DNA from: Pedobacter chinensis
GTDB lineage: Bacteria; Bacteroidota; Bacteroidia; Sphingobacteriales; Sphingobacteriaceae
Assembly (NCBI RefSeq): GCF_003339865.1
Contig: NZ_QPKV01000005.1
Location: forward strand, 62,001-126,000
Direction of reading: 5' to 3'
Length of the DNA stretch: 64,000 nucleotides
Below, piece after piece: positions 57,286 through 64,000 of the stretch. Made by a program: the position numbers and the translations under genes. Numbering within the stretch: position 1 is the stretch's first letter; every line of letters begins with the position of its first letter. Below the pieces are notes generated by a model. That model had not been told where the DNA came from, searched no databases, and worked only from the letters and a program-made list of their open reading frames with translations.

Positions 57286-57715
57286 CTTCAAGGCTAGGAT
57301 ATGAATACAGCTGTTTTAATCATTTTACTCGAACTTAAACATGGATTTATTTATCATTAAATTATAAATATGTATTATTAAAACTACTGTTATTCTTGCT
57401 TTTTGTTTTTATTTGTATGTGTGAAAACGTCAGACAGTGTATTTAATACACGAGTGAAAAGTATCTGTAAACGACTTATAATCTGTTGATATAAAAGGAC
57501 ATAAGTAGAATCTTAGATTCTTTTTTTATTGTTTACTTTTGCAGTGATCCGATTTATTTATTGGATTTGTTGCTATCTCTAATATAATTTTTTTATAATT
57601 CCTGATTTGATCGATCTGAACTGTAATATTTCATTTCCTGATCGTCACGAAAACGAAGGTAAATGATTCTTTTAGAAACGGACTAACATAGTAAATACAT
57701 TTCTAAAATTTTTAA
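57286..57715. other. Non-coding gap with a terminator-like hairpin and a -7 element
   Basis: 430 bp, very AT-rich. Contains GTGTATT-T-AATACAC (57437-57451), AGAATC-TTA-GATTCT followed by seven T (57507-57527), a terminator pattern, and TACTTTTG (57534-57541), an exact TAnnTTTG -7 element likely used by the response regulator gene. No convincing -33 box. Nothing coding. Confidence 0.5.
57507..57527 (+). terminator. Terminator-like hairpin with T-run
   Basis: AGAATC / GATTCT 6-bp stem with 3-nt loop and seven T. It has no gene immediately before it, so it may end a transcript from the hairpin region near 57130-57204. Confidence 0.5.
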
Positions 57716-58351
57716 ATGATATCAGTTTCAATTGTTGAAGACCATGACCATTACCGTAACAGTCTGGTAGCTTCCATCGGGGAAAATAAGAGGTTTCTCA
57801 TCAAGGGCGTCCATGCATCGGCTGAAGAAGCACTCGAGAATTTGCCCAAAGATTTGCCAGACATTGTGATTATCGATATTAAATTAAAGAGCAAATCTGG
57901 AATCGATGTCATTGTGGAAAGCAAAACTAACTTACACGCCACTCAGTTTCTAATGTGCACAGGTTTTCAAAATGATGAAAAGATCTTTAGTGCACTTCAG
58001 GCGGGAGCATCCGGATACATTATCAAGGGTTCTACTGCAGCTGAAATTCAAGATGCCCTGATTGATCTTCATCATGGAGGTTCGCCAATGAGCCCTTTTA
58101 TTGCCAGAAAAGTGATCGGCCTCCTTCACAGCAAGAAGAAGGAAGAAAAAAATATTGATCTTGGACTCAGTGAGAGAGAGCTTGAAGTATTGTCGCTGCT
58201 CAGTAAGGGCTTATTGTACAAAGAAATTTCAGAAATGCTTTTCATCAGCACCAATACTGTAAAAAACCATTGCAAGAACATTTATAAAAGGCTTCATGTT
58301 CAAAATAAAATAGAGGCTTTGAATAAGTTCAAACATTATAATTACAACTAA
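57716..58351 (+). CDS. NarL/FixJ-family response regulator
   Basis: 211 residues: receiver domain (1-120) with acidic residues in SIVEDHD, phospho-acceptor Asp in DIVIIDIKLKSKSG, and Lys in YIIKGST; LuxR-type HTH (about 145-205) with LSERELEVLSLLSKGLLYKEISEMLFISTNTVKNHCKNIYKRL. No histidine kinase is encoded nearby, so it is an orphan here. Preceded by an exact -7 element 170 bp upstream. Confidence 0.93.
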   Translation: MISVSIVEDHDHYRNSLVASIGENKRFLIKGVHASAEEALENLPKDLPDIVIIDIKLKSKSGIDVIVESKTNLHATQFLMCTGFQNDEKIFSALQAGASGYIIKGSTAAEIQDALIDLHHGGSPMSPFIARKVIGLLHSKKKEEKNIDLGLSERELEVLSLLSKGLLYKEISEMLFISTNTVKNHCKNIYKRLHVQNKIEALNKFKHYNYN

Positions 58352-58708
58352 CACGATATTAACTAATAACAGTTCATGCCATTCCGTTTTTGCTCCATTA
58401 CAACGGAAATTCATTTACTACTTTTGAGTAAGACAATGCTTAATTGCAACCTTGGTCTGTTCTGATTCTGTTTAGCAATCTTCAAAGCAATGACAGCTTT
58501 ACGCCAATAGCATTTTAAAAAATATTCATCCAAATATCGGCTGCTTTTTTTTAAAACTTTCCAGGTAAAAATTTGTTATAGATAACGTTGTCAATCACTA
58601 CATTACGCCGCTCTCAGTCGTTCCGGGGCTTCCTCCCAATCTGTCGTAAACGTTTTTAGGATTCACAATTGATAAATTATCAAGCACCTTAAAAGCGTTA
58701 TCCTGTTT
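58352..58708. other. Intergenic, nothing recognised
   Basis: 357 bp between the response regulator and a small ORF. No ORF, repeat or clear hairpin noted. It probably carries the promoter of the following small gene. Confidence 0.35.
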
Positions 58709-58900
58709 ATGATTAAGTTAACTTACAATACCCCGGTGGTAAAATTGGAAAAGATTAAAGTTGGAGACGAAATTATCGACGAATACCAATCACAGGGACG
58801 TGTAACCAAAATTACCAGAAAGGTCAGAGCCGGAATCATTGAATTTATTTTCCATCTTGACACCAAGCAAACGATTTTCATCATGAGTAAGGCAGTCTGA
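58709..58900 (+). CDS. Small hypothetical protein
   Basis: 63 residues: MIKLTYNTPVVKLEKIKVGD, then EYQSQGRVTKITRKVRAGIIEFIFHLD. Alternation of short strands and basic residues suggests a small beta-barrel (SH3-like), and the composition is protein-like rather than random. No signal peptide. Family not recognised. Isolated between two gene-less stretches. Confidence 0.5.
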   Translation: MIKLTYNTPVVKLEKIKVGDEIIDEYQSQGRVTKITRKVRAGIIEFIFHLDTKQTIFIMSKAV

Positions 58901-59236
58901 TCAATATAACTTTAGCTCTTGTGAAATATTAGAATCAAAATACACCCGGTTTAAGCTTCAAAAAAATCGTGCCCGCATAAGAGAAATGCTTATCTTAGTC
59001 AGTGATAGCACTAAAATGTTTGTTCCGGCCATCCATGCCATTAACCTGAGTTTCGATTATTAAAACCAATCTTTGTGCTTTTGCCAATGATCAGATCATT
59101 TCTACGCTAAGTATATGGCCAATTCCAGTATTAATAATAGTTTTAAAAAAAATGCTTCCAAATGTGCAACACTTTTAACTAAACTGCGACTAGAGAATAG
59201 AAACATGTTAGAAACCATAAATTAAAAGCTCCGACA
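58901..59236. other. Intergenic, nothing recognised
   Basis: 336 bp before the ECF sigma gene; no gene or strong repeat. It should hold the sigma operon promoter, but I see no exact -33/-7 pair. Confidence 0.35.
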
Positions 59237-59794
59237 TTGCCATCTGAAGAAAAAATAACGGATAAGGAATTGATTGCTTTGTGCCTCAAAGGGCATGACG
59301 CCGGATATAACGGGTTGTACAACCGTTATGCCAAAAAGGTTTACAACTCAATCAGCAGAATAGTCAGTCACACCGGTGAAGCAGAAGACATCCTTCAGGA
59401 TACTTTTTGTGCCGTGTTCAGTGAAATTGGCAAGTTGACAAATGTAGTAAGTGTTGAGGCCTGGATAAGAAGGATGGCCATCAATCGTTCTATTTCCCAT
59501 TTAAGAAGAAGAAAAATCATTTTCGCTGATTTAGGCGATATGGATATCGGAGATGATTTGGGAGATGCAGAGCAGATGGAGATTTTTGATTGCAGGGTGG
59601 CGGATGTGAAAAAAACCATAGATGAGCTTTCATCGGGGTATAAAACGATTGTGAACCTGCATGTTTTTGAAAAGATGACCCATGAAGAAATTGCCCGCAT
59701 GCTGGATTTAACACCCACGAATGTGAGGTCGCAATACCACAGGGCGAAGAAGCGGATTTTATTGTCATTAAAAGATAAATGTTATTATGAATGA
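59237..59794 (+). CDS. ECF-type RNA polymerase sigma factor
   Basis: 185 residues beginning at TTG 59237; a stop lies six codons upstream and no in-frame ATG occurs before region 2. Region 2 (about 20-90: AGYNGLYNRYAKKVYNSISRIV, AEDILQDTFCAVFSEI, VEAWIRRMAINRSISHLRRR) and region 4 (about 120-180: ELSSGYKTIVNLHVFEKMTHEEIARMLDLTPTNVRSQYHRAKKRIL) are complete. The next gene overlaps its end by 8 bp, as for sigma/anti-sigma pairs. Confidence 0.94.
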   Translation: MPSEEKITDKELIALCLKGHDAGYNGLYNRYAKKVYNSISRIVSHTGEAEDILQDTFCAVFSEIGKLTNVVSVEAWIRRMAINRSISHLRRRKIIFADLGDMDIGDDLGDAEQMEIFDCRVADVKKTIDELSSGYKTIVNLHVFEKMTHEEIARMLDLTPTNVRSQYHRAKKRILLSLKDKCYYE

Positions 59795-60581
59795 TCAGAT
59801 AAAGGATTTTGTAAATAAGAACCGGGAGGAATTCGATCATCTCGAAGCTCCGGCATTTGATATGGAACGGTTTAAACGTACACGTGTTCCGCAATCCCGC
59901 CCGAAATTCAAAATAGTATCGCTTTTTAACAAGGCGAAATGGGTAATTGCAGCTTCAGTAATGATTGCCGTGGGGATCGTATGGTTCTCTTTTTACCAGC
60001 AAAAACCAACCTTGGGAGAAACTTATTCACAAAACAAGGCAGCTAAAAGTACTGATGAACGTGATGAAAATAAAACCCTGGATTCATCAGCAAGTGCAAC
60101 AGACACAAAAAATGAAGCAAGGCAGGTAACCTTCGCTCATGTGAACAAAGTGGAAAAAATGAAGATAAAAGCGTTGACTCCGGAAAAGCAGCTACAGGAA
60201 TATCAGGCGTTAAAAGACAGTAGTTCTGCAAGTGTGAGGCTGCTGGCGATTCTGGAAATAGAGAAATCTGGAAAGGTCAGCAATCAGGTTCTGGATATGC
60301 TCTCCCAAACATTAAATCACGATGGCAATACTAACGTTCGCCTTGCGGCTTTAGGGGTATTGCAGAAATACAGTTTCGACGGATATGCCTCCTCACTTCT
60401 GGTCAATTCATTGAGCAGGCAGGATGATCCCATTGTGCAACTTGGGCTGATTAATTTGCTCGGCAAGATGAAGAATGTGAAAATCGATGAGAAACTTTAT
60501 GCCATTGCCAACAATCCGGAAACTTTTGCTGCGGTTAGAGATGAAGCTTACAATGTGCTATTAAACCAGGATAAATTATAA
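59787..60581 (+). CDS. Membrane protein with HEAT-like repeats, putative anti-sigma factor
   Basis: 264 residues: N-terminal cytoplasmic segment (1-50, DFVNKNREEFDHLEAPAFDMERF), one transmembrane helix (about 51-70, KAKWVIAASVMIAVGIVWFSF), a low-complexity linker, and from about 125 three or four HEAT-like helical repeats (SASVRLLAILEIEKSG, NTNVRLAALGVLQKYS, DPIVQLGLINLLGKM, FAAVRDEAYNVLL). There is no zinc anti-sigma motif (HxxxCxxC), but position overlapping the sigma gene and the topology suggest an anti-sigma role with a periplasmic HEAT sensor. Confidence 0.75.
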   Translation: MNDQIKDFVNKNREEFDHLEAPAFDMERFKRTRVPQSRPKFKIVSLFNKAKWVIAASVMIAVGIVWFSFYQQKPTLGETYSQNKAAKSTDERDENKTLDSSASATDTKNEARQVTFAHVNKVEKMKIKALTPEKQLQEYQALKDSSSASVRLLAILEIEKSGKVSNQVLDMLSQTLNHDGNTNVRLAALGVLQKYSFDGYASSLLVNSLSRQDDPIVQLGLINLLGKMKNVKIDEKLYAIANNPETFAAVRDEAYNVLLNQDKL

Positions 60582-60604
60582 ACACACTATTAAAACAAAT
60601 TAAA

Positions 60605-61417
60605 ATGATGAAAAAACAATTTACAGTTCTTTTTTCTTTGCTTGTCATTGCGGTATCCGCTTCAGCACAGAAAGAATACAAATTAAGCAAATCCTCAGGA
60701 CAACTGAATCTGAAGGTGGCGGGTGCCATAGTAGAAGGCTACAATGGCAACGAAATTATTTTCTCCCTTCCAAAAGCTAAAAATGAAGCGGTAGATGAAC
60801 GCGCAAAGGGACTTCGTGTAATCAATGGTTCAGGATTTGTAGACAATACCGGATTGGGACTTGATATTTCCGAAAAAGGAAACGAAATCAACGTGAATGC
60901 GGTAAGTAAGGATATGGATGGCATCCTTTCCATCAAGGTTCCGCAGAACGTTAAAGTATCATTTGTGAACCAGAGTAACATCTATCAGGATGAGATCATC
61001 TTAAAAAACCTGAAGAGTGAGATTGAGGTTTCAACCAGTTACAACAAGATCAAACTGGAAAACAATAGTGGTCCGATGAATGTCAAATCACTTTATGGAA
61101 GTGTGGATGCAGTCTTTTCAGAAGCCATAAAAGGTCCGGTATCTATAGTGTCTGTTTACGGCCATGTGGATGTTTCATTGCCTGTGGGTGTAAAAGCGAA
61201 TGTTGAGCTCTCCACCAGTTACGGAAAGCTATATGCGGCCGATGAACTTAAGATCGCAATCAATAAGCCTGCAAGCAAAGAAACAACTGGTGCAGGCTTT
61301 GGATTGGCCGTATATGGTGGGCGCGGTGCTGATGAGATTAAAGGCAAGATCAATGGCGGTGGTGCTGATCTTATCCTGAAATCAAATTATGAAAAAGTGT
61401 ATTTACGCGTGAAGTAG
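60605..61417 (+). CDS. DUF4097-like beta-helix/adhesin-type secreted protein
   Basis: 270 residues with a Sec signal (SASAQKEY). The repeating short strands of the DUF4097 family are visible: LSIKVPQNVKVSFVNQSN, LKSEIEVSTSYNKIKLENNSG, MNVKSLYGSVDAVF, VSIVSVYGHVDVSLPVGV, VELSTSYGKLYAADE. The products are thought to be cell-envelope proteins. 23 bp after the anti-sigma candidate, so part of the same operon; could be a target or sensor of the sigma system. Confidence 0.82.
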   Translation: MMKKQFTVLFSLLVIAVSASAQKEYKLSKSSGQLNLKVAGAIVEGYNGNEIIFSLPKAKNEAVDERAKGLRVINGSGFVDNTGLGLDISEKGNEINVNAVSKDMDGILSIKVPQNVKVSFVNQSNIYQDEIILKNLKSEIEVSTSYNKIKLENNSGPMNVKSLYGSVDAVFSEAIKGPVSIVSVYGHVDVSLPVGVKANVELSTSYGKLYAADELKIAINKPASKETTGAGFGLAVYGGRGADEIKGKINGGGADLILKSNYEKVYLRVK

Positions 61418-61496
61418 TAGGGTTAGTTAATTTCCATCTGCTCCAATCGCCCTGAGGTTCTACATTGGGCTTCCCGGAGCAATAAACAAAAATGTT

Positions 61497-62225
61497 ATGA
61501 AATCAATATTATTATGCTGGCTGTTTTCAGCCTTAGTGCCTTGTATTGCCTGTTCGCAAACCAAAATCAATAAATCTTATCCTGTTAAACAGGGGCAAAC
61601 GGTAACATTCCGTTTTGATTATCCAAAAACGATACGTGTAAGTAGCTGGAACAAAAATGAAATCTCTGTAGAAGCCTCTGTGAAAATTGATGGAGCCGTT
61701 GCTGATTCCGTTTTTACGTTGCTTCAAAGTGAAGCCAACGGGCGGCTGCTTATTGAGAATAAACTTGATATAAACAAAATTCCGAACCGTTATTACGTGG
61801 TAGAGAATGGCATTAAAACCCGTTTCAATACCAAAGAAGACATGAATGCTTTTATAAAAGAGAAGGGCAGGTCGGTAACCTCAAATTATCAAACTCAGGA
61901 TGTAGAGATCATCATTGATATTAAATTACCTGCAAACATTAACACGGAGATTTCTTCGGTTTATGGAATGGTGGAGGTTCAGGATTTCAAAGGCCCTATG
62001 AAAATTGATGCTACTTATGGCGGAATCGACGCCAAATTGAACCATCAATTGATTGGCAAACTGAAAATGACCAATCGTTTCGGGAAAATCTATACCAACC
62101 TGAGCTTAAAGCCCAATGAGTTAAAAGAAGAACGATTTTTTACGGCGATAACTGCTACTCCCGGCCAGGGACCCAGTTATGATTTCAGTTCTTCTTACGG
62201 CAATATTTATCTAAGAAATCCATAA
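61497..62225 (+). CDS. DUF4097-like secreted protein
   Basis: 242 residues with a Sec signal (PCIACSQTKINKSYPV). The second half carries the same SxYG repeat as its neighbour: IDIKLPANINTEISSVYGMVE, MKIDATYGGIDAKL, LKMTNRFGKIYTN, YDFSSSYGNIYLRN. The N-terminal half (RFDYPKTIRVSSWNKNEISVEA) is also DUF4097-like. Eighty bases after the previous gene; probably same operon. Paralogue of the upstream protein. Confidence 0.8.
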   Translation: MKSILLCWLFSALVPCIACSQTKINKSYPVKQGQTVTFRFDYPKTIRVSSWNKNEISVEASVKIDGAVADSVFTLLQSEANGRLLIENKLDINKIPNRYYVVENGIKTRFNTKEDMNAFIKEKGRSVTSNYQTQDVEIIIDIKLPANINTEISSVYGMVEVQDFKGPMKIDATYGGIDAKLNHQLIGKLKMTNRFGKIYTNLSLKPNELKEERFFTAITATPGQGPSYDFSSSYGNIYLRNP

Positions 62226-62413
62226 CCTAGGCCTATAGGGCTCAAGAACATGCAAATACTGATTTTGAGCGTTGAGACGGAATTATAAATACCATAAATA
62301 TCAGTTTGAAAATTTCTGATCTCGTGATGCAACGATTCAATCATTCTTTTGTCTTGTGCTAAAAACAGTATTTGTCTTCTTTATCCGCGTTATATACTCT
62401 ACACTTTCAATAC

Positions 62414-64000
62414 ATGCTAAACCGTAAATTAACTACCTGCCGCAAGCGTTGCCTTCCATTTCTTGTTTTTCTGTTCCTGACCGCATTTTCCATCATTGCG
62501 CACGCGCAACAAACCGCGGGAGTAGCTAAGGGTGTAGTGATTGACTCTGCCTCTAAAAAAACGCTTGAGTTTATCACTTTAGCCATTAAAAAGGATGGCG
62601 TGGTGCTTAAAACAGCTGTTACAACAGAAAACGGCGCGTTTGCATTTGATAAAATACCTTTTGGGAAATATGACCTGACGGCGATTGCGGTGGGTTACCA
62701 TGCAAAAACCATTTCTTTTGAACTTAGTGCCGCTAAAGAAACTTTTGATGCGGGACAGATTAGTGTCGTTTCACAAGTAAATACCTTAAATGAGGTTGCA
62801 GTAAGTGCGCTTCGGCCAATCATTAAACAGGAAGTGGACAGGATCAGCTACGATACACAGGCCGATCCGGAGAGTAAAGTGTTGACTGCGCTTGATATGA
62901 TGCGAAAAGTTCCTTTACTTTCTCTTGATGCCGATGATAACATCAAGCTTAAAGGCAGCGGCAACTACAAGATATTGATCAATGGCAAACCTTCCAGCAT
63001 GGTGGCGAGGAGTCCGAAGGATGTATTGCGCAGTATGCCCGCATCATCAATACAAAAGATAGAGGTTATCACTACTCCGCCGGCAAAGTATGATAGTGAA
63101 GGGCTTTCAGGGATCATTAATATTATAACGAATAAAAAAATAGATAATGGTTATAACGGAAGCCTGAATCTTCGCCACCAGTTTCCGGTGGGCGGCCCGG
63201 GTTTAGGTGGCTTTGTAACCATAAAACAGGGAAAATTCGGTATGACCGCTTATGGAGGTACCGGTTTCTACAGTGCGCCCGAAACAGAGAACAGCAATTC
63301 AAGGATTACCAACGGCACGAGTCCTTCTGAATTGTTGAATATCGGAAGAAGAAGGTTTGACAATAACTACCGTTATGGTGGGGCTGAGCTTAGCCTGGAA
63401 ATCGACAGCTTAAATCTGATCACAGCAGAGGTAAACCCCTATGGAGGTTACAACAAATCGACCAACAACCAGATTTTCAGATTAACCACTCCAGGTCAGA
63501 TTACCGCTTATGATTTATTAAGTAGGAATCGTTTTGGCTGGGGTGGCCTTGATATGACACTGAACTATCAGCTCGGTTTTAAAAGTAATAAAGAGCGTCT
63601 GCTAACTTTCTCTTATAAATACAATAACGGCAGTAACCCTCAAAAGAATGATTTAACTTTCAGCAACCGACAGAACTATAACGATCCTGATTATATTCAG
63701 GAGAATGACAGCCGTTCAAAAGAACAAACCATACAGCTTGACTATGTGCATCCGGTTAAAAAGCTGAATATTGAAGGTGGTTTGAAAGGAATTTTGAGAG
63801 ACAATAACAGTAACTTTGAGTATAGACGTTTCAATGATGCTAGCGGTGATTACCAGGTCGATCCATCGAGAACCAACATCTTTAGCAACAATCAAGACGT
63901 TTTAAGTGCTTACAACTCTTATTCTTATAACCTCAGCAACTGGGGCTTTAAGGCCGGTGTTCGCATCGAAGAAACTTTTGTGCGGGCAGATTTCGTTAGC
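62414..64000 (+). CDS. Outer-membrane beta-barrel receptor (TonB-plug type), N-terminal part
   Basis: Starts at ATG 62414 and remains open to the window end (529 codons), so the C-terminus is missing. Order: Sec signal (LFLTAFSIIAHAQQ), carboxypeptidase-like domain (about 38-125: AKGVVIDSASKKTLEFITLAI, GAFAFDKIPFGKYDLTA), plug-like segment (about 135-245: LTALDMMRKVPLLSLDADDNI, GNYKILINGKPSSM, IQKIEVITTPPAKYDSEG, LSGIINIITNKK) and barrel strands. This is the OMP beta-barrel class common in Bacteroidota without a SusD partner. 188 bp after the DUF4097 genes. Confidence 0.9.
   Translation, partial: MLNRKLTTCRKRCLPFLVFLFLTAFSIIAHAQQTAGVAKGVVIDSASKKTLEFITLAIKKDGVVLKTAVTTENGAFAFDKIPFGKYDLTAIAVGYHAKTISFELSAAKETFDAGQISVVSQVNTLNEVAVSALRPIIKQEVDRISYDTQADPESKVLTALDMMRKVPLLSLDADDNIKLKGSGNYKILINGKPSSMVARSPKDVLRSMPASSIQKIEVITTPPAKYDSEGLSGIINIITNKKIDNGYNGSLNLRHQFPVGGPGLGGFVTIKQGKFGMTAYGGTGFYSAPETENSNSRITNGTSPSELLNIGRRRFDNNYRYGGAELSLEIDSLNLITAEVNPYGGYNKSTNNQIFRLTTPGQITAYDLLSRNRFGWGGLDMTLNYQLGFKSNKERLLTFSYKYNNGSNPQKNDLTFSNRQNYNDPDYIQENDSRSKEQTIQLDYVHPVKKLNIEGGLKGILRDNNSNFEYRRFNDASGDYQVDPSRTNIFSNNQDVLSAYNSYSYNLSNWGFKAGVRIEETFVRADFVS

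Overview
The window looks like chromosomal DNA of a glycan-degrading Bacteroidota, most likely a Sphingobacteriaceae (Pedobacter-like) soil or water organism. Grounds: several SusC/SusD pairs, Bacteroidota-type lipoprotein signals (short hydrophobic stretch, then SCK), very weak Shine-Dalgarno sequences, a TTTG-N19-TAnnTTTG promoter, a hybrid two-component regulator remnant, and moderate-to-low GC. The genus is inferred only; there is no rRNA or tRNA in the window.

Layout. (1) 1-6.5 kb: the 3' part of a polysaccharide utilisation locus (PUL): a SusC cut by the window edge, SusD and two surface lipoproteins with C-terminal discoidin-like domains, closed by a strong hairpin. (2) 6.6-8.0 kb: a Crp/Fnr-like regulator and an AHSA1/SRPBCC protein. 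(3) 8.2-24.3 kb: a complete, tightly packed alpha-mannan PUL under a divergent GntR/UTRA repressor: phosphomannose-isomerase-like protein with an extra kinase-like domain, sugar MFS transporter, SusC, SusD, SusE, two GH76 endo-mannanases, a GH92 mannosidase and a ROK kinase. The predicted route is surface mannan binding and cutting, periplasmic trimming to mannose, uptake by the MFS porter, phosphorylation by the ROK kinase, and isomerisation to fructose-6-P. (4) 24.5-35.9 kb: an oxidoreductase-rich block (one MDR reductase, five SDRs, one aldo-keto reductase) with HxlR and two AraC regulators, a DMT exporter and small membrane or lipoproteins; the MDR gene is visibly GC-richer than its surroundings. 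(5) 36.0-41.0 kb: DUF421 protein, a decayed AraC fragment, a broken hybrid two-component regulator (phospho-acceptor half frameshifted, His lost) and a SusB-like GH97 alpha-glucosidase.

(6) 41.5-50.3 kb: a probable organophosphate-scavenging group: ENPP-type phosphodiesterase, TPR/HTH regulator, TonB-dependent receptor, beta-helix lipoprotein and beta-propeller phytase, followed by three and a bit copies of a 159-bp tandem repeat. (7) 50.9-55.8 kb: zinc alcohol dehydrogenase, and divergently an unknown protein, two YceI-like proteins, a small membrane protein and an outer-membrane porin; FNR-like TGAT-N4-ATCA boxes lie in both promoter regions. (8) 56.2-64 kb: DUF4397 lipoprotein, structured non-coding DNA, an orphan NarL-type response regulator, an ECF sigma factor with a HEAT-repeat putative anti-sigma protein, two DUF4097-like proteins, and the start of an outer-membrane beta-barrel receptor running off the window.

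Most promising for follow-up: the kinase-like/PMI fusion and nested palindrome that define the mannan PUL's control and metabolism; the divergent active-site motifs of its GH92; the decaying HTCS next to an intact GH97; the ECF/HEAT/DUF4097 module; and the FNR-box YceI-porin cluster.
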